A DNA stretch of 35,532 nucleotides. Source: Treponema sp. Lineage in GTDB: Bacteria > Spirochaetota > Spirochaetia > Treponematales > Treponemataceae. Positions 1 to 8,900 of this stretch are shown one piece after another. A program made the position numbers and the translations under genes. How positions within the stretch are numbered: the first letter of the stretch is position 1; each line of letters begins with the position of its first letter. A model generated the notes under the pieces. It did no database searches. It saw only the letters and a program-made list of their open reading frames with translations, and was not told where the DNA came from. Location: NCBI GenBank assembly GCA_022640795.1, contig JALCCK010000026.1, positions 1-35,532 on the forward strand. Reading direction: 5' to 3'.

Positions 1-159
1 TTCGGGAAAATCTTCAGCATCCGATAAATGTATACCGGTCCCGTGAGTCAGCACGGTATAGACTATCAGCAGGCTGACCGCCGCAGTAATAACCGAAATG
101 CAGACAGGAACGAGAATCATCAGAACATTAGAAACGGCAAGTCGTTTTTTTATCGTCAC
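1..159 (-). CDS. Sensor histidine kinase, N-terminal fragment (runs off left edge)
   Basis: Fifty-three codons are open from a GTG at 159 down to base 1. The product starts MTIKKRLAVSNVLMILVPV, a basic N-terminus followed by one long hydrophobic segment (about residues 9-36), then a polar stretch that would be extracytoplasmic. This opening is typical of membrane sensor histidine kinases, but the kinase domain is outside the window, so the function is inferred from style only. GTG was chosen because a GGAA box lies 7 nt upstream; a TTG two codons earlier is possible. It is divergent from metE, with an extended -10 box and an 11-bp tandem repeat between them. It could be another kind of membrane protein. 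Confidence 0.45.
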   Translation of the reverse strand, partial: MTIKKRLAVSNVLMILVPVCISVITAAVSLLIVYTVLTHGTGIHLSDAEDFPE

Positions 160-193
160 AGGCAATTTCCAGCTTTCGTACGTCAGTATCGTC

Positions 194-222
194 AGTATAT
201 CATACTTATATTCTCCCTGCAT
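194..222 (-). promoter_or_regulatory. Candidate promoter of the left-edge kinase gene
   Basis: On the minus strand TGATATACT gives an extended -10 (TATACT at 199-194) about 35 nt upstream of the GTG start. The base positions of the -35 box (222-217) read ATGCAG, a poor match, and overlap the first copy of the 11-bp tandem repeat. A 9-bp direct repeat, CGTCAGTAT at 181-189 and 190-198, overlaps the -10. Confidence 0.35.
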
Positions 223-262
223 ACAGCAGGCATACAGCAGGCATACAGCAGGCATACAGCAG
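219..262. repeat. Four perfect 11-bp tandem repeats (GCATACAGCAG)
   Basis: GCATACAGCAG occurs four times without interruption at 219-229, 230-240, 241-251 and 252-262. It is intergenic, between the divergent kinase fragment and metE. The first copy reaches into the predicted -35 position of the kinase promoter. The unit is close to one helical turn, so a gain or loss of copies would change distance but hardly rotate flanking sites. Confidence 0.95.
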
Positions 263-313
263 TTGTCAGTTCAGTATAGTTTAAATCTATATCGAACCGG
301 TTATAAAAAGTAT

Positions 314-342
314 TTTACAATCACGAAAACAGAAAGTATACT
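314..342 (+). promoter_or_regulatory. metE-metF promoter
   Basis: TTTACA at 314-319 and TATACT at 337-342 are each one base from the sigma-70 consensus and are separated by exactly 17 bp. The predicted transcript starts near 349, leaving a leader of about 29 nt with the ribosome site AGGGGG before the metE ATG. The leader is too short for a SAM or cobalamin riboswitch. Confidence 0.65.
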
Positions 343-377
343 CTGCTCGAAACGGCAGTAACGCAGGGGGACACAGT

Positions 378-2675
378 ATGAAAACGACGGTGACAGGGTA
401 TCCGAGAATAGGAAAAAACAGAGAATTAAAATTTGCAGTTGAAAAATACTGGAAAGGGAAAATCACCGGACAGGATTTAAAACTGACGGCAGCGCAGCTG
501 GTACAACAGAACATTTCCATACAGAAACAGGCAGGGCTTGATTCTGTTCCCTGTAATGATTTTTCGTATTACGACGGGATGCTTGACCTCTGTTTTATGC
601 TGAATGCAATCCCGCAGCGATATGCAAAGCTCGGCCTGTCCGAACTTGATACATATTTTTCTATGGCACGCGGCTATCAGGGACAAAAAGGAGATGTCAA
701 GGCTCTTGCCATGAAAAAATGGTTCACGACAAACTATCATTATATTGTACCGGAACTTGACGACGAAACGGATTTGTCGCTGAACGACGGGAAACTTCTG
801 GCGTCCGTCAGAGCAGCTGCAGCAGCTGGGGTTCCGGCACGCCCGGTAACAATCGGGCCGTATACTTTTTTAAAGCTTGCGCATCGGAAAGGAACCAAAA
901 CAGCGGCTGCATATGAAGCGGCAATCATCAGAGCATTCTGCCGGCTGCTTGCCGACTGCGAAGCAGCCGGCGTCGAATGGGTGCAGATAGATGAACCATC
1001 CCTTGTAACAGATATGACAGCAGCGGATACAACTCTTTTTTCTGAACTGTACCGTCAGATACTCTCCAAAAAAGGAGCCGTTAAAGTGCTGCTGCAAACC
1101 TATTTCGGAGATATCAGGGACTGCTATACCGATTGCATTGCGCTCGATTTCGACGGGCTGGGACTTGATTTTGTCGAAGGCAAAAAAAATGCCGGATTAC
1201 TCGAAAAAAACGGCTTTCCTGAAAACAAGACTCTGTTTGCCGGTGTCGTAAACGGAAGGAATATCTGGAAAAGCGACTATGGCAGCGTACTTGATCTTCT
1301 CGTAATGTTAAAAAACCGGGCGAAAAATATCGTCGTAACGTCATCGTGTTCGCTTCAATATGTTCCGTATACCGTAGCGTCCGAAACGGAACTTTCAGCC
1401 GGTATAAAAAAACACTTCGCCTTTGCCCGGGAAAAACTCGTTGAACTGCGGGAAATCGCGGAACTGGCTGATACTGAAAACTTCAGAGATGAAAAAAAAT
1501 ACCGGGAAAATGCCGGGCTGACAGCACTGCGGCACGGAACGGAAAATCCCGGCCTTGCACAAAAAATCAAAAATATCGGCCCCCGCGACTATACGCGGAA
1601 AATGGCCCGTTCCGACCGTCAAAAACTTCAGCGGAAACTGCTGTCGCTCAGGATGCTCCCGACAACAACGATCGGATCATTTCCTCAGACACCTGAAGTA
1701 AAACAAACGAGGAAACTGTTTAGAACCGGAAAACTGACGGCGGCACAGTACGACACAGCAGTTTTTTCGTTTATCAGAACATGCATCAGAGAACAGGAGG
1801 AAACAGGACTTGATGTTCTTGTCCACGGAGAGTACGAACGGAACGATATGGTTGAATACTTCGGAGAACATCTCAACGGGTTCGTCTTTACCGGGAACGG
1901 CTGGGTTCAGTCCTACGGGACACGTTGTGTTAAGCCGCCGATCATATTCGGAGATATTTCGCGACCTGCCCCTATAACCGTGAAATACAGCACGTACGCA
2001 CAGCAGCTGACTGACAAACCGGTCAAAGGAATGCTTACCGGCCCGGTTACCATATTGAACTGGTCTTTCCCACGGGAGGATTTACCGCTTCAGGAAACTG
2101 CGTATCAAATCGCTCTTGCCATGCGGGATGAAGTTCTCGATCTTGAAAAAGCCGGTATCAAAATAATACAAATCGATGAAGCGGCCTTGCGCGAAAAACT
2201 TCCGTTGCGAAAATCGGAATGGCATTCGCACTATCTCGACTGGGCAATCAAAGCGTTCCGGTTATGTACCGGCAGCGTAAAACCTGAAACACAAATTCAT
2301 ACCCATATGTGCTACAGCGAATTTGGTGATATAATGGAAGATATAGATGCGATGGATGCTGATGTCATTACGTTTGAAGCTTCACGTTCAGATCTTGCAA
2401 TTCTTGAAGATTTGAAAAAAATTGATTTTGAAACTGAAATAGGACCGGGAATTTATGATATTCATTCGCCGCGGATTCCACCTGTTGCAGAAATGACCAC
2501 AGCACTGGAAAAAATGGTTGCAATCTGCGGTACCGGAAAACTCTGGGTAAATCCTGACTGCGGTTTAAAAACACGCGGCACTGCAGAGGTTGACGGGAGT
2601 CTCAGAAATATGGTAAAAGCAGCTGAACGGGTACGTGATCAGATAAAGAAACAGGCAGGGTATTATGAAAATTAA
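378..2675 (+). CDS. metE: Cobalamin-independent methionine synthase MetE
   Basis: 5-methyltetrahydropteroyltriglutamate-homocysteine methyltransferase, the cytoplasmic last step of methionine synthesis without B12. The 765 residues match the full family length (E. coli 753). The N-terminal half starts TVTGYPRIGKNRELK, typical of MetE. The C-terminal catalytic barrel carries all four expected zinc ligands: His643 and Cys645 in IHTHMCYSEF, Glu667 in TFEASRSD and Cys728 in NPDCGLKTRG. These correspond to E. coli His641, Cys643, Glu665 and Cys726, a uniform +2 offset. The ATG at 378 has a strong AGGGGG ribosome site 6 nt upstream and a good promoter at 314-342. The 3' end overlaps metF by 11 bp, so the two are probably co-translated and linked functionally: MetF makes the methyl donor that MetE uses. 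Confidence 0.97.
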   Translation: MKTTVTGYPRIGKNRELKFAVEKYWKGKITGQDLKLTAAQLVQQNISIQKQAGLDSVPCNDFSYYDGMLDLCFMLNAIPQRYAKLGLSELDTYFSMARGYQGQKGDVKALAMKKWFTTNYHYIVPELDDETDLSLNDGKLLASVRAAAAAGVPARPVTIGPYTFLKLAHRKGTKTAAAYEAAIIRAFCRLLADCEAAGVEWVQIDEPSLVTDMTAADTTLFSELYRQILSKKGAVKVLLQTYFGDIRDCYTDCIALDFDGLGLDFVEGKKNAGLLEKNGFPENKTLFAGVVNGRNIWKSDYGSVLDLLVMLKNRAKNIVVTSSCSLQYVPYTVASETELSAGIKKHFAFAREKLVELREIAELADTENFRDEKKYRENAGLTALRHGTENPGLAQKIKNIGPRDYTRKMARSDRQKLQRKLLSLRMLPTTTIGSFPQTPEVKQTRKLFRTGKLTAAQYDTAVFSFIRTCIREQEETGLDVLVHGEYERNDMVEYFGEHLNGFVFTGNGWVQSYGTRCVKPPIIFGDISRPAPITVKYSTYAQQLTDKPVKGMLTGPVTILNWSFPREDLPLQETAYQIALAMRDEVLDLEKAGIKIIQIDEAALREKLPLRKSEWHSHYLDWAIKAFRLCTGSVKPETQIHTHMCYSEFGDIMEDIDAMDADVITFEASRSDLAILEDLKKIDFETEIGPGIYDIHSPRIPPVAEMTTALEKMVAICGTGKLWVNPDCGLKTRGTAEVDGSLRNMVKAAERVRDQIKKQAGYYEN

Positions 2676-3525
2676 GGAAATCTATAAACGAAAACGACCA
2701 TTACTGTCATTCGAAATATATCCTCCCAAACGGAATACGGAACTTCAGAATATTGACCGGACACTACAGATTCTGGCTGACTGCCATCCCGATTTTATCA
2801 GCATAACTTTTGGGGCCGCCGGCAGTACCGCAAACAACAGAACGATTGAACTCGCAAAAAAAATAAAAAAACAGTACGACATAAATCTGCTGATCCATCT
2901 TACCTGTATAAATTACCGTCGTGATGAAATAGACGACTTTATACAGCAGCTTACTGAATGCGGTATCGAAAATGTCCTTGCGCTCAGAGGCGACCGCAAT
3001 CCAGATATTCCCGAAAAAAAAGATTTTCTCCATGCATCAGATCTTACCCGGTATCTTACGGATCATACGGATTTTTGTATCGGGGGAGCCTGCTATCCGG
3101 AAAAACATCCGGAATCAGAAGACCGGGTACAGGACATTACAAATATGAAGAAAAAAATAGACGCAGGAACGGATTTTCTTCTGACACAGCTGTTTTTCGA
3201 AAATGATTTTTTTTATGCATTCCGGCAGAACTGCCGTATGGCGGGAATCACGGTTCCTGTTTCAGCCGGTATAATGCCGGTTATAAACAAAAACCAGATT
3301 GAACGGATGGTAACGCTCTGCGGTGCAAGTCTGCCCGAAAAATTCAGGAAAATAATCACTAAATACGGAGACAATAAAGAAGCGCTGTTCGAAGCCGGCA
3401 TGTCATATGCACAAAGCCAGATTATAGATCTTATTGCTAACGACGTGGACGGCATACATCTCTATACGATGAATAATCCGACTGTCGCCCGGCGGCTGAC
3501 AGACGGCATAAAACATATAATTTGA
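2665..3525 (+). CDS. metF: Methylenetetrahydrofolate reductase MetF
   Basis: FAD-dependent reduction of 5,10-methylene- to 5-methyl-tetrahydrofolate, the methyl donor for MetE. The 286 residues compare with 296 in E. coli. Family motifs are in order: SFEIYPPK at 15-22 with the catalytic Glu17, ALRGD at 106-110 with the Asp that contacts the flavin, GGACYPEKHPES at about 140-151, and TQLFFEND near 175. The ATG lies inside the end of metE (11-bp overlap), so the gene relies on the metE promoter. No truncation is seen. A short non-coding gap with two small palindromes separates it from prfA. Confidence 0.96.
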   Translation: MKIKEIYKRKRPLLSFEIYPPKRNTELQNIDRTLQILADCHPDFISITFGAAGSTANNRTIELAKKIKKQYDINLLIHLTCINYRRDEIDDFIQQLTECGIENVLALRGDRNPDIPEKKDFLHASDLTRYLTDHTDFCIGGACYPEKHPESEDRVQDITNMKKKIDAGTDFLLTQLFFENDFFYAFRQNCRMAGITVPVSAGIMPVINKNQIERMVTLCGASLPEKFRKIITKYGDNKEALFEAGMSYAQSQIIDLIANDVDGIHLYTMNNPTVARRLTDGIKHII

Positions 3526-3556
3526 TCTTCGTACAAACGTACCAAACTGGGAAGTC

Positions 3557-3585
3557 TTGTACATAGTACAAAAAAACAGTAACAT
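3557..3585 (+). promoter_or_regulatory. Palindrome and possible promoter before prfA
   Basis: A perfect 15-bp inverted repeat, TTGTAC-ATA-GTACAA, occupies 3557-3571 in the 68-bp metF-prfA gap. A smaller one, GTAC-AAAC-GTAC, lies at about 3531-3542. TTGTAC could serve as a weak -35, with TAACAT (3580-3585) as a -10 after a 17-bp spacer. That would start transcription at about 3592, almost on the prfA ATG. In the minus direction the hairpin is followed by a short U run, so a weak reverse terminator is an alternative reading. Confidence 0.3.
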
Positions 3586-3593
3586 GAACCGTT

Positions 3594-4685
3594 ATGGATT
3601 TACTGAAAAAACTTGAATCCTGTTCACAGCGCTACGATGAACTGAACAGGATGGTTATGGACCCTGATCTTGTAAAAGATCCCAAAAAATATAAAGACAC
3701 CATGCGTGAACACGGTCATCTGTCGGGACTCATGGAACTTTATGACGAATATAAAAAAGTACTGAGCGGGATAGAAGATGCCAGAAAAATGATCACGGAA
3801 GAAGACGATCACGATATGAAGGAAATGGCCCGTGAAGAACTCAGGACACTTGAAGAAAAACAGCCGCAGCTTGAAGATGAAATAAAAAGAAAACTCATAC
3901 CGCCGGACCCGCTCGATGAAAAAAACATCATTGTCGAAATACGCAGTGGTGTCGGGGGGGATGAAGCGTCTCTCTTCGTCGCAGACCTGTTTAACATGTA
4001 TACCAGACTCGCCGACATGAAAAACTGGAAATATGAAGTAATGAATTCAAGTCCCACGGAAGTAGGCGGTTACAAGGAACTGGTTTTCTCCGTCAGTGGA
4101 AAATTTGTCTACGGAACGTTACGGTGGGAAAGCGGCGTACACCGGGTACAGCGCGTTCCTTCTACAGAAGCCCAGGGACGGATTCACACAAGTACCGTTA
4201 CCGTAGCGGTTCTGCCCGAAGCGGAGGAAACGGAAATAGAAATAAAACCGGAAGATGTTCGTGTCGATGTCATGCGTGCGGGTGGCCCCGGCGGACAGTG
4301 TGTCAATACGACAGATTCCGCCGTCAGATTAACGCATATTCCGACCGGTCTTGTCGTCATACAGCAGGATGAAAAGAGCCAGATAAAGAATAAAGCAAAG
4401 GCGTTCCGGGTTCTGCGTGCCCGGTTGTTTGATCTCGAAGAATCCAAAAAAAATGCGGAACGGTCTGCCGTACGGAAATCCATGGTTGGTTCCGGAGACC
4501 GCTCTGAGCGGATACGTACCTACAATTTTCCGCAGAACCGGGTGACCGATCACCGGATAAACATGACATTGTACAAGCTTGATCAATTCATGATGGGATA
4601 TATGGATGAAATGCTCGATGCCCTCAATGTATATGCAAAGGAAGAACAGCTGAAAGCCGATATAACGGATCTTGACCGGGCCTGA
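3594..4685 (+). CDS. prfA: Peptide chain release factor 1
   Basis: Class I release factor that reads UAA and UAG and triggers peptidyl-tRNA hydrolysis on the ribosome. The 363 residues are full length (E. coli 360). The codon-recognition tripeptide of the RF1 type (PxT) is PST at 189-191 in [13 protein letters not shown]. The catalytic GGQ is at 233-235 in [17 protein letters not shown], the same position as in E. coli. The start at 3594 gives the normal N-terminus, yet no Shine-Dalgarno is visible upstream. The 3' end is followed by prmC, whose product methylates the GGQ glutamine, a classic gene pair. Confidence 0.96.
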   Translation: MDLLKKLESCSQRYDELNRMVMDPDLVKDPKKYKDTMREHGHLSGLMELYDEYKKVLSGIEDARKMITEEDDHDMKEMAREELRTLEEKQPQLEDEIKRKLIPPDPLDEKNIIVEIRSGVGGDEASLFVADLFNMYTRLADMKNWKYEVMNSSPTEVGGYKELVFSVSGKFVYGTLRWESGVHRVQRVPSTEAQGRIHTSTVTVAVLPEAEETEIEIKPEDVRVDVMRAGGPGGQCVNTTDSAVRLTHIPTGLVVIQQDEKSQIKNKAKAFRVLRARLFDLEESKKNAERSAVRKSMVGSGDRSERIRTYNFPQNRVTDHRINMTLYKLDQFMMGYMDEMLDALNVYAKEEQLKADITDLDRA

Positions 4686-4707
4686 GCGGCGAAAGGCAGG
4701 ACCAACC

Positions 4708-5685
4708 GTGACAATACAGGAAGCGCGTACACTCGGATTCCGGATGCTTACCGGAAAGGAACCGCTGCCGGAACCGGTTTCTTTCTTTGTTTCGGCAACA
4801 CCTTTTCTGGATACGGACTGTTTTCTGGAATATATACTCCGCAAGACAAAAACATTTCTTATGGCGCATCACGAAACCGTTCTGACTGAATCAGAAGCGC
4901 TGCAGTTCCGGGCCTGTCTGGAAAAACGACTGACGGGACTTCCCGTCGCCTATATAACCGGACATAAAGAATTCTACGGACTTGATTTTCTCGTAACTCC
5001 TGCAGTACTTATTCCGAAACCGGATACGGAAATTCTTGTAGAAAAAGCGGTCGCAGCAGCGAAAAAAATCATACAGTCCCGTTCTGACCGCATCCCGTGC
5101 CGTATTGCAGATATTTGTACGGGCAGCGGATGTATAGCGGTATCCGTGCTGCACGAACTCTGCAGTGAAACAGAAAACGGGCGGCGGAATCCGGTAATGA
5201 TGACAGTGGCCGATATCAGCGGTGCAGCGCTGAACCTGGCAAAAAAAAACGCCCGACGGCTGCTGCCGGAAAACATCTCGAAAACCATCGAATTTAAACA
5301 GGGAGATCTTCTTTCAGCAGTTGATGCCGGTTCGACAGAAAAAAAACGATTTGATCTGATACTGTCCAATCCTCCGTATATTCCGGCACACGAAGTTACG
5401 AAGCTCCTTGAAGACGGCAGAAATGAACCCCGGATTGCACTCGACGGCGATACAGACATGGGGGCCTGCAGCCGGAAACCCCGCAGCAGCGACGGGCTGG
5501 CTGTCATACGGCGTCTCGTTCCGCAGGCATACGACCATCTTGAACCGGACGGACTTTTTTTTATGGAAACCGCAGAATACAATGCGCAGCAGGCAGCCTG
5601 TATAACAAAGGACGCCGGATTTACCGGCGTCCATATAGAACAGGACCTCTCAGGTCAGCTGCGTGTTACGACAGGAAAAAAATAA
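4708..5685 (+). CDS. prmC: Release factor glutamine N5-methyltransferase PrmC (HemK)
   Basis: S-adenosylmethionine-dependent methylation of the GGQ glutamine in release factors. GTG at 4708 is chosen because a GGCAGG ribosome box lies 7 nt upstream; an in-frame TTG at 4672 inside prfA has no such support. The product has 325 residues against 277 in E. coli. Motifs: YITGHKEFYGLDF at 82-94 with IPKPDTE just after, the SAM-binding DICTGSGCIAVSV at 135-147, and the catalytic NPPY at 221-224. Extra length comes from loops near residues 155-165 and 250-262. The gene starts 22 bp after the prfA stop and ends 3 bp before the convergent PII-like gene. Confidence 0.94.
   Translation: MTIQEARTLGFRMLTGKEPLPEPVSFFVSATPFLDTDCFLEYILRKTKTFLMAHHETVLTESEALQFRACLEKRLTGLPVAYITGHKEFYGLDFLVTPAVLIPKPDTEILVEKAVAAAKKIIQSRSDRIPCRIADICTGSGCIAVSVLHELCSETENGRRNPVMMTVADISGAALNLAKKNARRLLPENISKTIEFKQGDLLSAVDAGSTEKKRFDLILSNPPYIPAHEVTKLLEDGRNEPRIALDGDTDMGACSRKPRSSDGLAVIRRLVPQAYDHLEPDGLFFMETAEYNAQQAACITKDAGFTGVHIEQDLSGQLRVTTGKK
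5610..5632. other. Strong hairpin inside the 3' end of prmC
   Basis: GGACGCCGG-ATTTA-CCGGCGTCC is a perfect 9-bp GC-rich stem with a 5-nt loop, 53 bp before the prmC stop. It has no U tract on either side, so it is not a standard terminator. Its position just inside one of two convergent genes only 3 bp apart might protect 3' ends or slow polymerase. Confidence 0.3.
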
Positions 5686-5688
5686 CCG

Positions 5689-5973
5689 TCAGTCACTCTC
5701 CATAGTAAACAATTTTATGCCTTCATCGGGAAATTTGTTCTTTACTGCCGCAATAACAGCACGTATCAACGGGACTTCCGGTTTTTCAACATAGGCAAAA
5801 AGCAGAAAATTCTGTTCGGGCCAGGTTGTTGTACCAAGTTTCCGGTTATTTTTTCCGCGTCCGTGGACCGTCGGTATAACCGTATACAAAATATCGGGAA
5901 TTGTCTGCTCCAGCAGTTCTATAATATCTTCTTTGACAGACTGATTTGCAACTATTTCTGCTCTAAACATCAT
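5689..5973 (-). CDS. Small PII-like protein coupled to the RND pump
   Basis: The product is about 94 residues. The order of predicted elements is strand (FRAEIVANQ), helix (VKEDIIELLEQ), strand with a GRG turn (VIPTVHGRGKNN), strand (NFLLFAYVE), helix (PLIRAVIAAVKNKF) and strand (IKLFTM). This is the ferredoxin-like pattern of PII and PII-like proteins, which bind small ligands and control membrane transporters. The assignment is by pattern, not by a searched match. The start is one of two adjacent ATGs (5973 or 5970), both behind GGGGAGAAAG; an upstream ATG at 5997 is less likely. It overlaps the end of the pump gene by 8-11 bp, so translation is coupled. It is the last gene of the efflux operon. 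A role in sensing or regulating the pump is inference. Confidence 0.6.
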   Translation of the reverse strand: MMFRAEIVANQSVKEDIIELLEQTIPDILYTVIPTVHGRGKNNRKLGTTTWPEQNFLLFAYVEKPEVPLIRAVIAAVKNKFPDEGIKLFTMESD

Positions 5974-8900
5974 CTTTCTCCCCGCCGCCGGCATCATTTT
6001 TTAATGCTTTTTGGACTTTTTTCGCTTTTTTTGAAGCCTTCTCTGCAGATTTCTGAGCTTTCAGCGCTGCCCGTTCAGCTTTTTCAGCAGCTTTCTCTGC
6101 CCGCCGGACGGCTTTTTCACCATTCTCTTTTTCTTCCGCATCGTTCGCAGCCGCGATGACATCCTTCTGTTCTATTCTGTCCCTGAGTCTCTTTTTCTCC
6201 GCAGCAGTCTCTCCGGACGATTCTTCCGGCAGTTCCGGTTTCACATCAATTCTAAGCGTACCTGCCGCAGATTTTTTCTCATGCATTACCAGCGAATACA
6301 GTACGGGAATAAACAGCAGGGTAATAAATGTACTCGAAGTCAGCCCCCCTATAACGGCGAGACTGATCGGCTGAACCATGGCAGCGGAACCTTCCGTTGC
6401 GAAACTCATCGGAAGCATACCCAGTATTGTCGTCAGAGTCGTCATAAGAACCGGCCTGAGCCGGCTTACCCCTGCTTCAAGACAGGCTTCTTTCTTCTTC
6501 ATACCGCGGTCAACGAGCAGATTCGTGTAGTCGACCAGTATAATGCCGTTATTGACGACGATACCGACCAGCATAATGAGCCCGACCATCGACATCATTG
6601 AAAGCGGTTGACCGATAATCTTATACAGAAAGACAACACCGATAATAAGGAACGGAATGGTTGTCAGATTTATGAGCGGGGCTTTGAACGATTCATAGGT
6701 CGCAGCCATAACTCCAAAAACAAGAATGATTGCCATCGCAATAATAAGGAGGTAAACATGACTCTGATCCTGTATATCTTTCCATGAACCTTCATAACTG
6801 ACCGTCACCCCATCAGGAACAACAAATGAATTTGCGATACCTTTTTTTATTTCTCCTTCCACAACATTCGCATTTGTTTCACTGATGATATTAGCCGTCA
6901 CATTTACGATACGAGCCTGATTATCGCGGCCTATTGTAACAGGACCTAATCCTTTCCTGACCTGAGCAAAATTGGCGACACTGACCATACCATCAGAACC
7001 CTGCACATAAATATTCTCAAGATCTGCCATTTTAGCACGGTCCGACGGCTGATACATGACATCGACGTCATAATCATCGCCGTTTTCACGGTACGTTGTC
7101 GCTGTCACGCCGTCTATGGCATAGTTTATCTCTTTAGCGACCGTTTCGACATCCACACCAAAAGAATAGGCCCGCTGCCGGTCTATAACGATTTCCACCT
7201 GCGGCAGCCCTTTTTCAGTATCGACAGAAACTTCTCCTATATCGGGAATATTTTCCATAACAGTTTTCACTTTCGAGGCTACATCCATAGCTGCGTCAAG
7301 ATCAGAAGAACGGATTGCAATATCAAGATCATCACCGGTCATTTGACCGGCACGCCCGGCATCAAAATCAAATTCCGCATCCGCAAAATCATTAAAATGG
7401 GCGCGAAGTTTTTGCTTTATAGTATCAGAATTATCAATCTGATCGGCAGCATCCGGCAGACGAATCGAAATAGATCCCTTGTAAGTCGCAGAAGTACCGT
7501 ATCCCCGGCTGCCGGTACCGATACTGGTAATCAGATACGTATACCCCTTTATTTCATCCTGAACAATCTTTTCGAACTGCTTCAGCACAGCCGTTGTTTC
7601 CGAAAGCTTTGTACCGGTCGGCATCGTAACGTTCAGCGTAACAGAATCATCCTGTCCCGAAGGCATCATATTTATCCGCATTGTCGGAATAAAGGCAACG
7701 GCCACTACCAGCGCACTGACAACAATAATCGTCGTGACAGCCCGGTTATCGAGTGCCGCTTTCAGAATACGGCGGTACACAGCCGTTATTTTGTTCATTC
7801 CGGCTTCGAGCGTATCGTAAAGCTTTTTAAGGAACAAATTATGTACCGGATGCTCCTTCCTGTTCGTCAAAGGAAGAAACACACCGGCCAGAACGGGAAC
7901 AAGAAATATGGCGACAAAAAGACTGGAAATAAGGGCAATAACGACCGTAAATATAATGCCTTTAAACATTTGCCCCATCATTTCCAGATCGTTTATAAAA
8001 AACAGGAACGGGACAAAAACACAAATTGTCGTCAGATTTCCGGAAATAACGGACATCATCATTTCCTGAGAACCCAGTACGGCGGCAACTTTCGGCTTAG
8101 CACCCCTGGTACGGTATACGTGGATATTTTCTATCATAACGATAGAAGCATCAACAATCATACCGACTCCGAGAATAAGTCCTGTCAGCGTCATCATATT
8201 CAAAGTAATACCGGCAAAATTCATACAAAGCAGCGTGATGATAATTGAAAGCGGTATCGAAATACCGATAATAATCGTGCTCTTAAAGTTCTGTAAGAAT
8301 ATAAACAGAATAACAATAGCCAGCAGTAACCCCTGATACGCCGATGTTACCAACGTATTGATAGTATCGCGAATAGACGTTGTATCATCAGAGATAATTT
8401 CGAGAGAAACATCCGACGGGAGTGTCTCCTGTATTTCGTTTATCTTTTTATAGACGGCATTTGCTACGGTCACAGAGTTTTTTCCGGATTGTTTGGTAAC
8501 AGCTACATAAACGCCGGGTTCGCCGTTGATATAAACTTCGGAGGATTTATCCTCATACCCCATAAAAGCCCGGCCGATATCGCTCAGTTTTACATCATAT
8601 CCGTTTACAGTTTCGATAACCGTATTATTGATTTCGGGAACATCAGGATACTGACCGGTCGTACGAATAATATAGTTCTTTTTTCCTTCGGATATTTTTC
8701 CGCCGCCGAGCTCCAGATTTTCTTTTGAAAGGGCGGAATACACGTCCGTCAGCGTAAGATCGTATGCCTGAAGACGGTTCTGTGAAAGTTCGACACGAAC
8801 TATTTTATCACGACCGCCGGAAGACGAAGCTTCTGCGACACCGGCAGCCTGCTCAAGGACATCAACGATATTGTCATCAGCAATCTGTTTAAGATCATCA

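Noticed and set aside
219..262. Tandem repeats as a CRISPR array
   Set aside because: Units are 11 bp with no spacers, and no cas genes are near.
341..370. Two alternative hairpins before metE (CTGC pairing with GCAG at 355-358 or 363-366) as an attenuating switch
   Set aside because: The predicted transcript starts near 349, so the CTGC arm is not in the mRNA.
4672..4707. TTG at 4672 as prmC start
   Set aside because: It lies within prfA without a ribosome site; GTG at 4708 has a well-spaced GGCAGG.
7343..8248. 301-residue plus-strand frame inside the RND pump gene
   Set aside because: It is a shadow of a clear membrane pump; the composition is Arg/Asn/His-rich with no domain.
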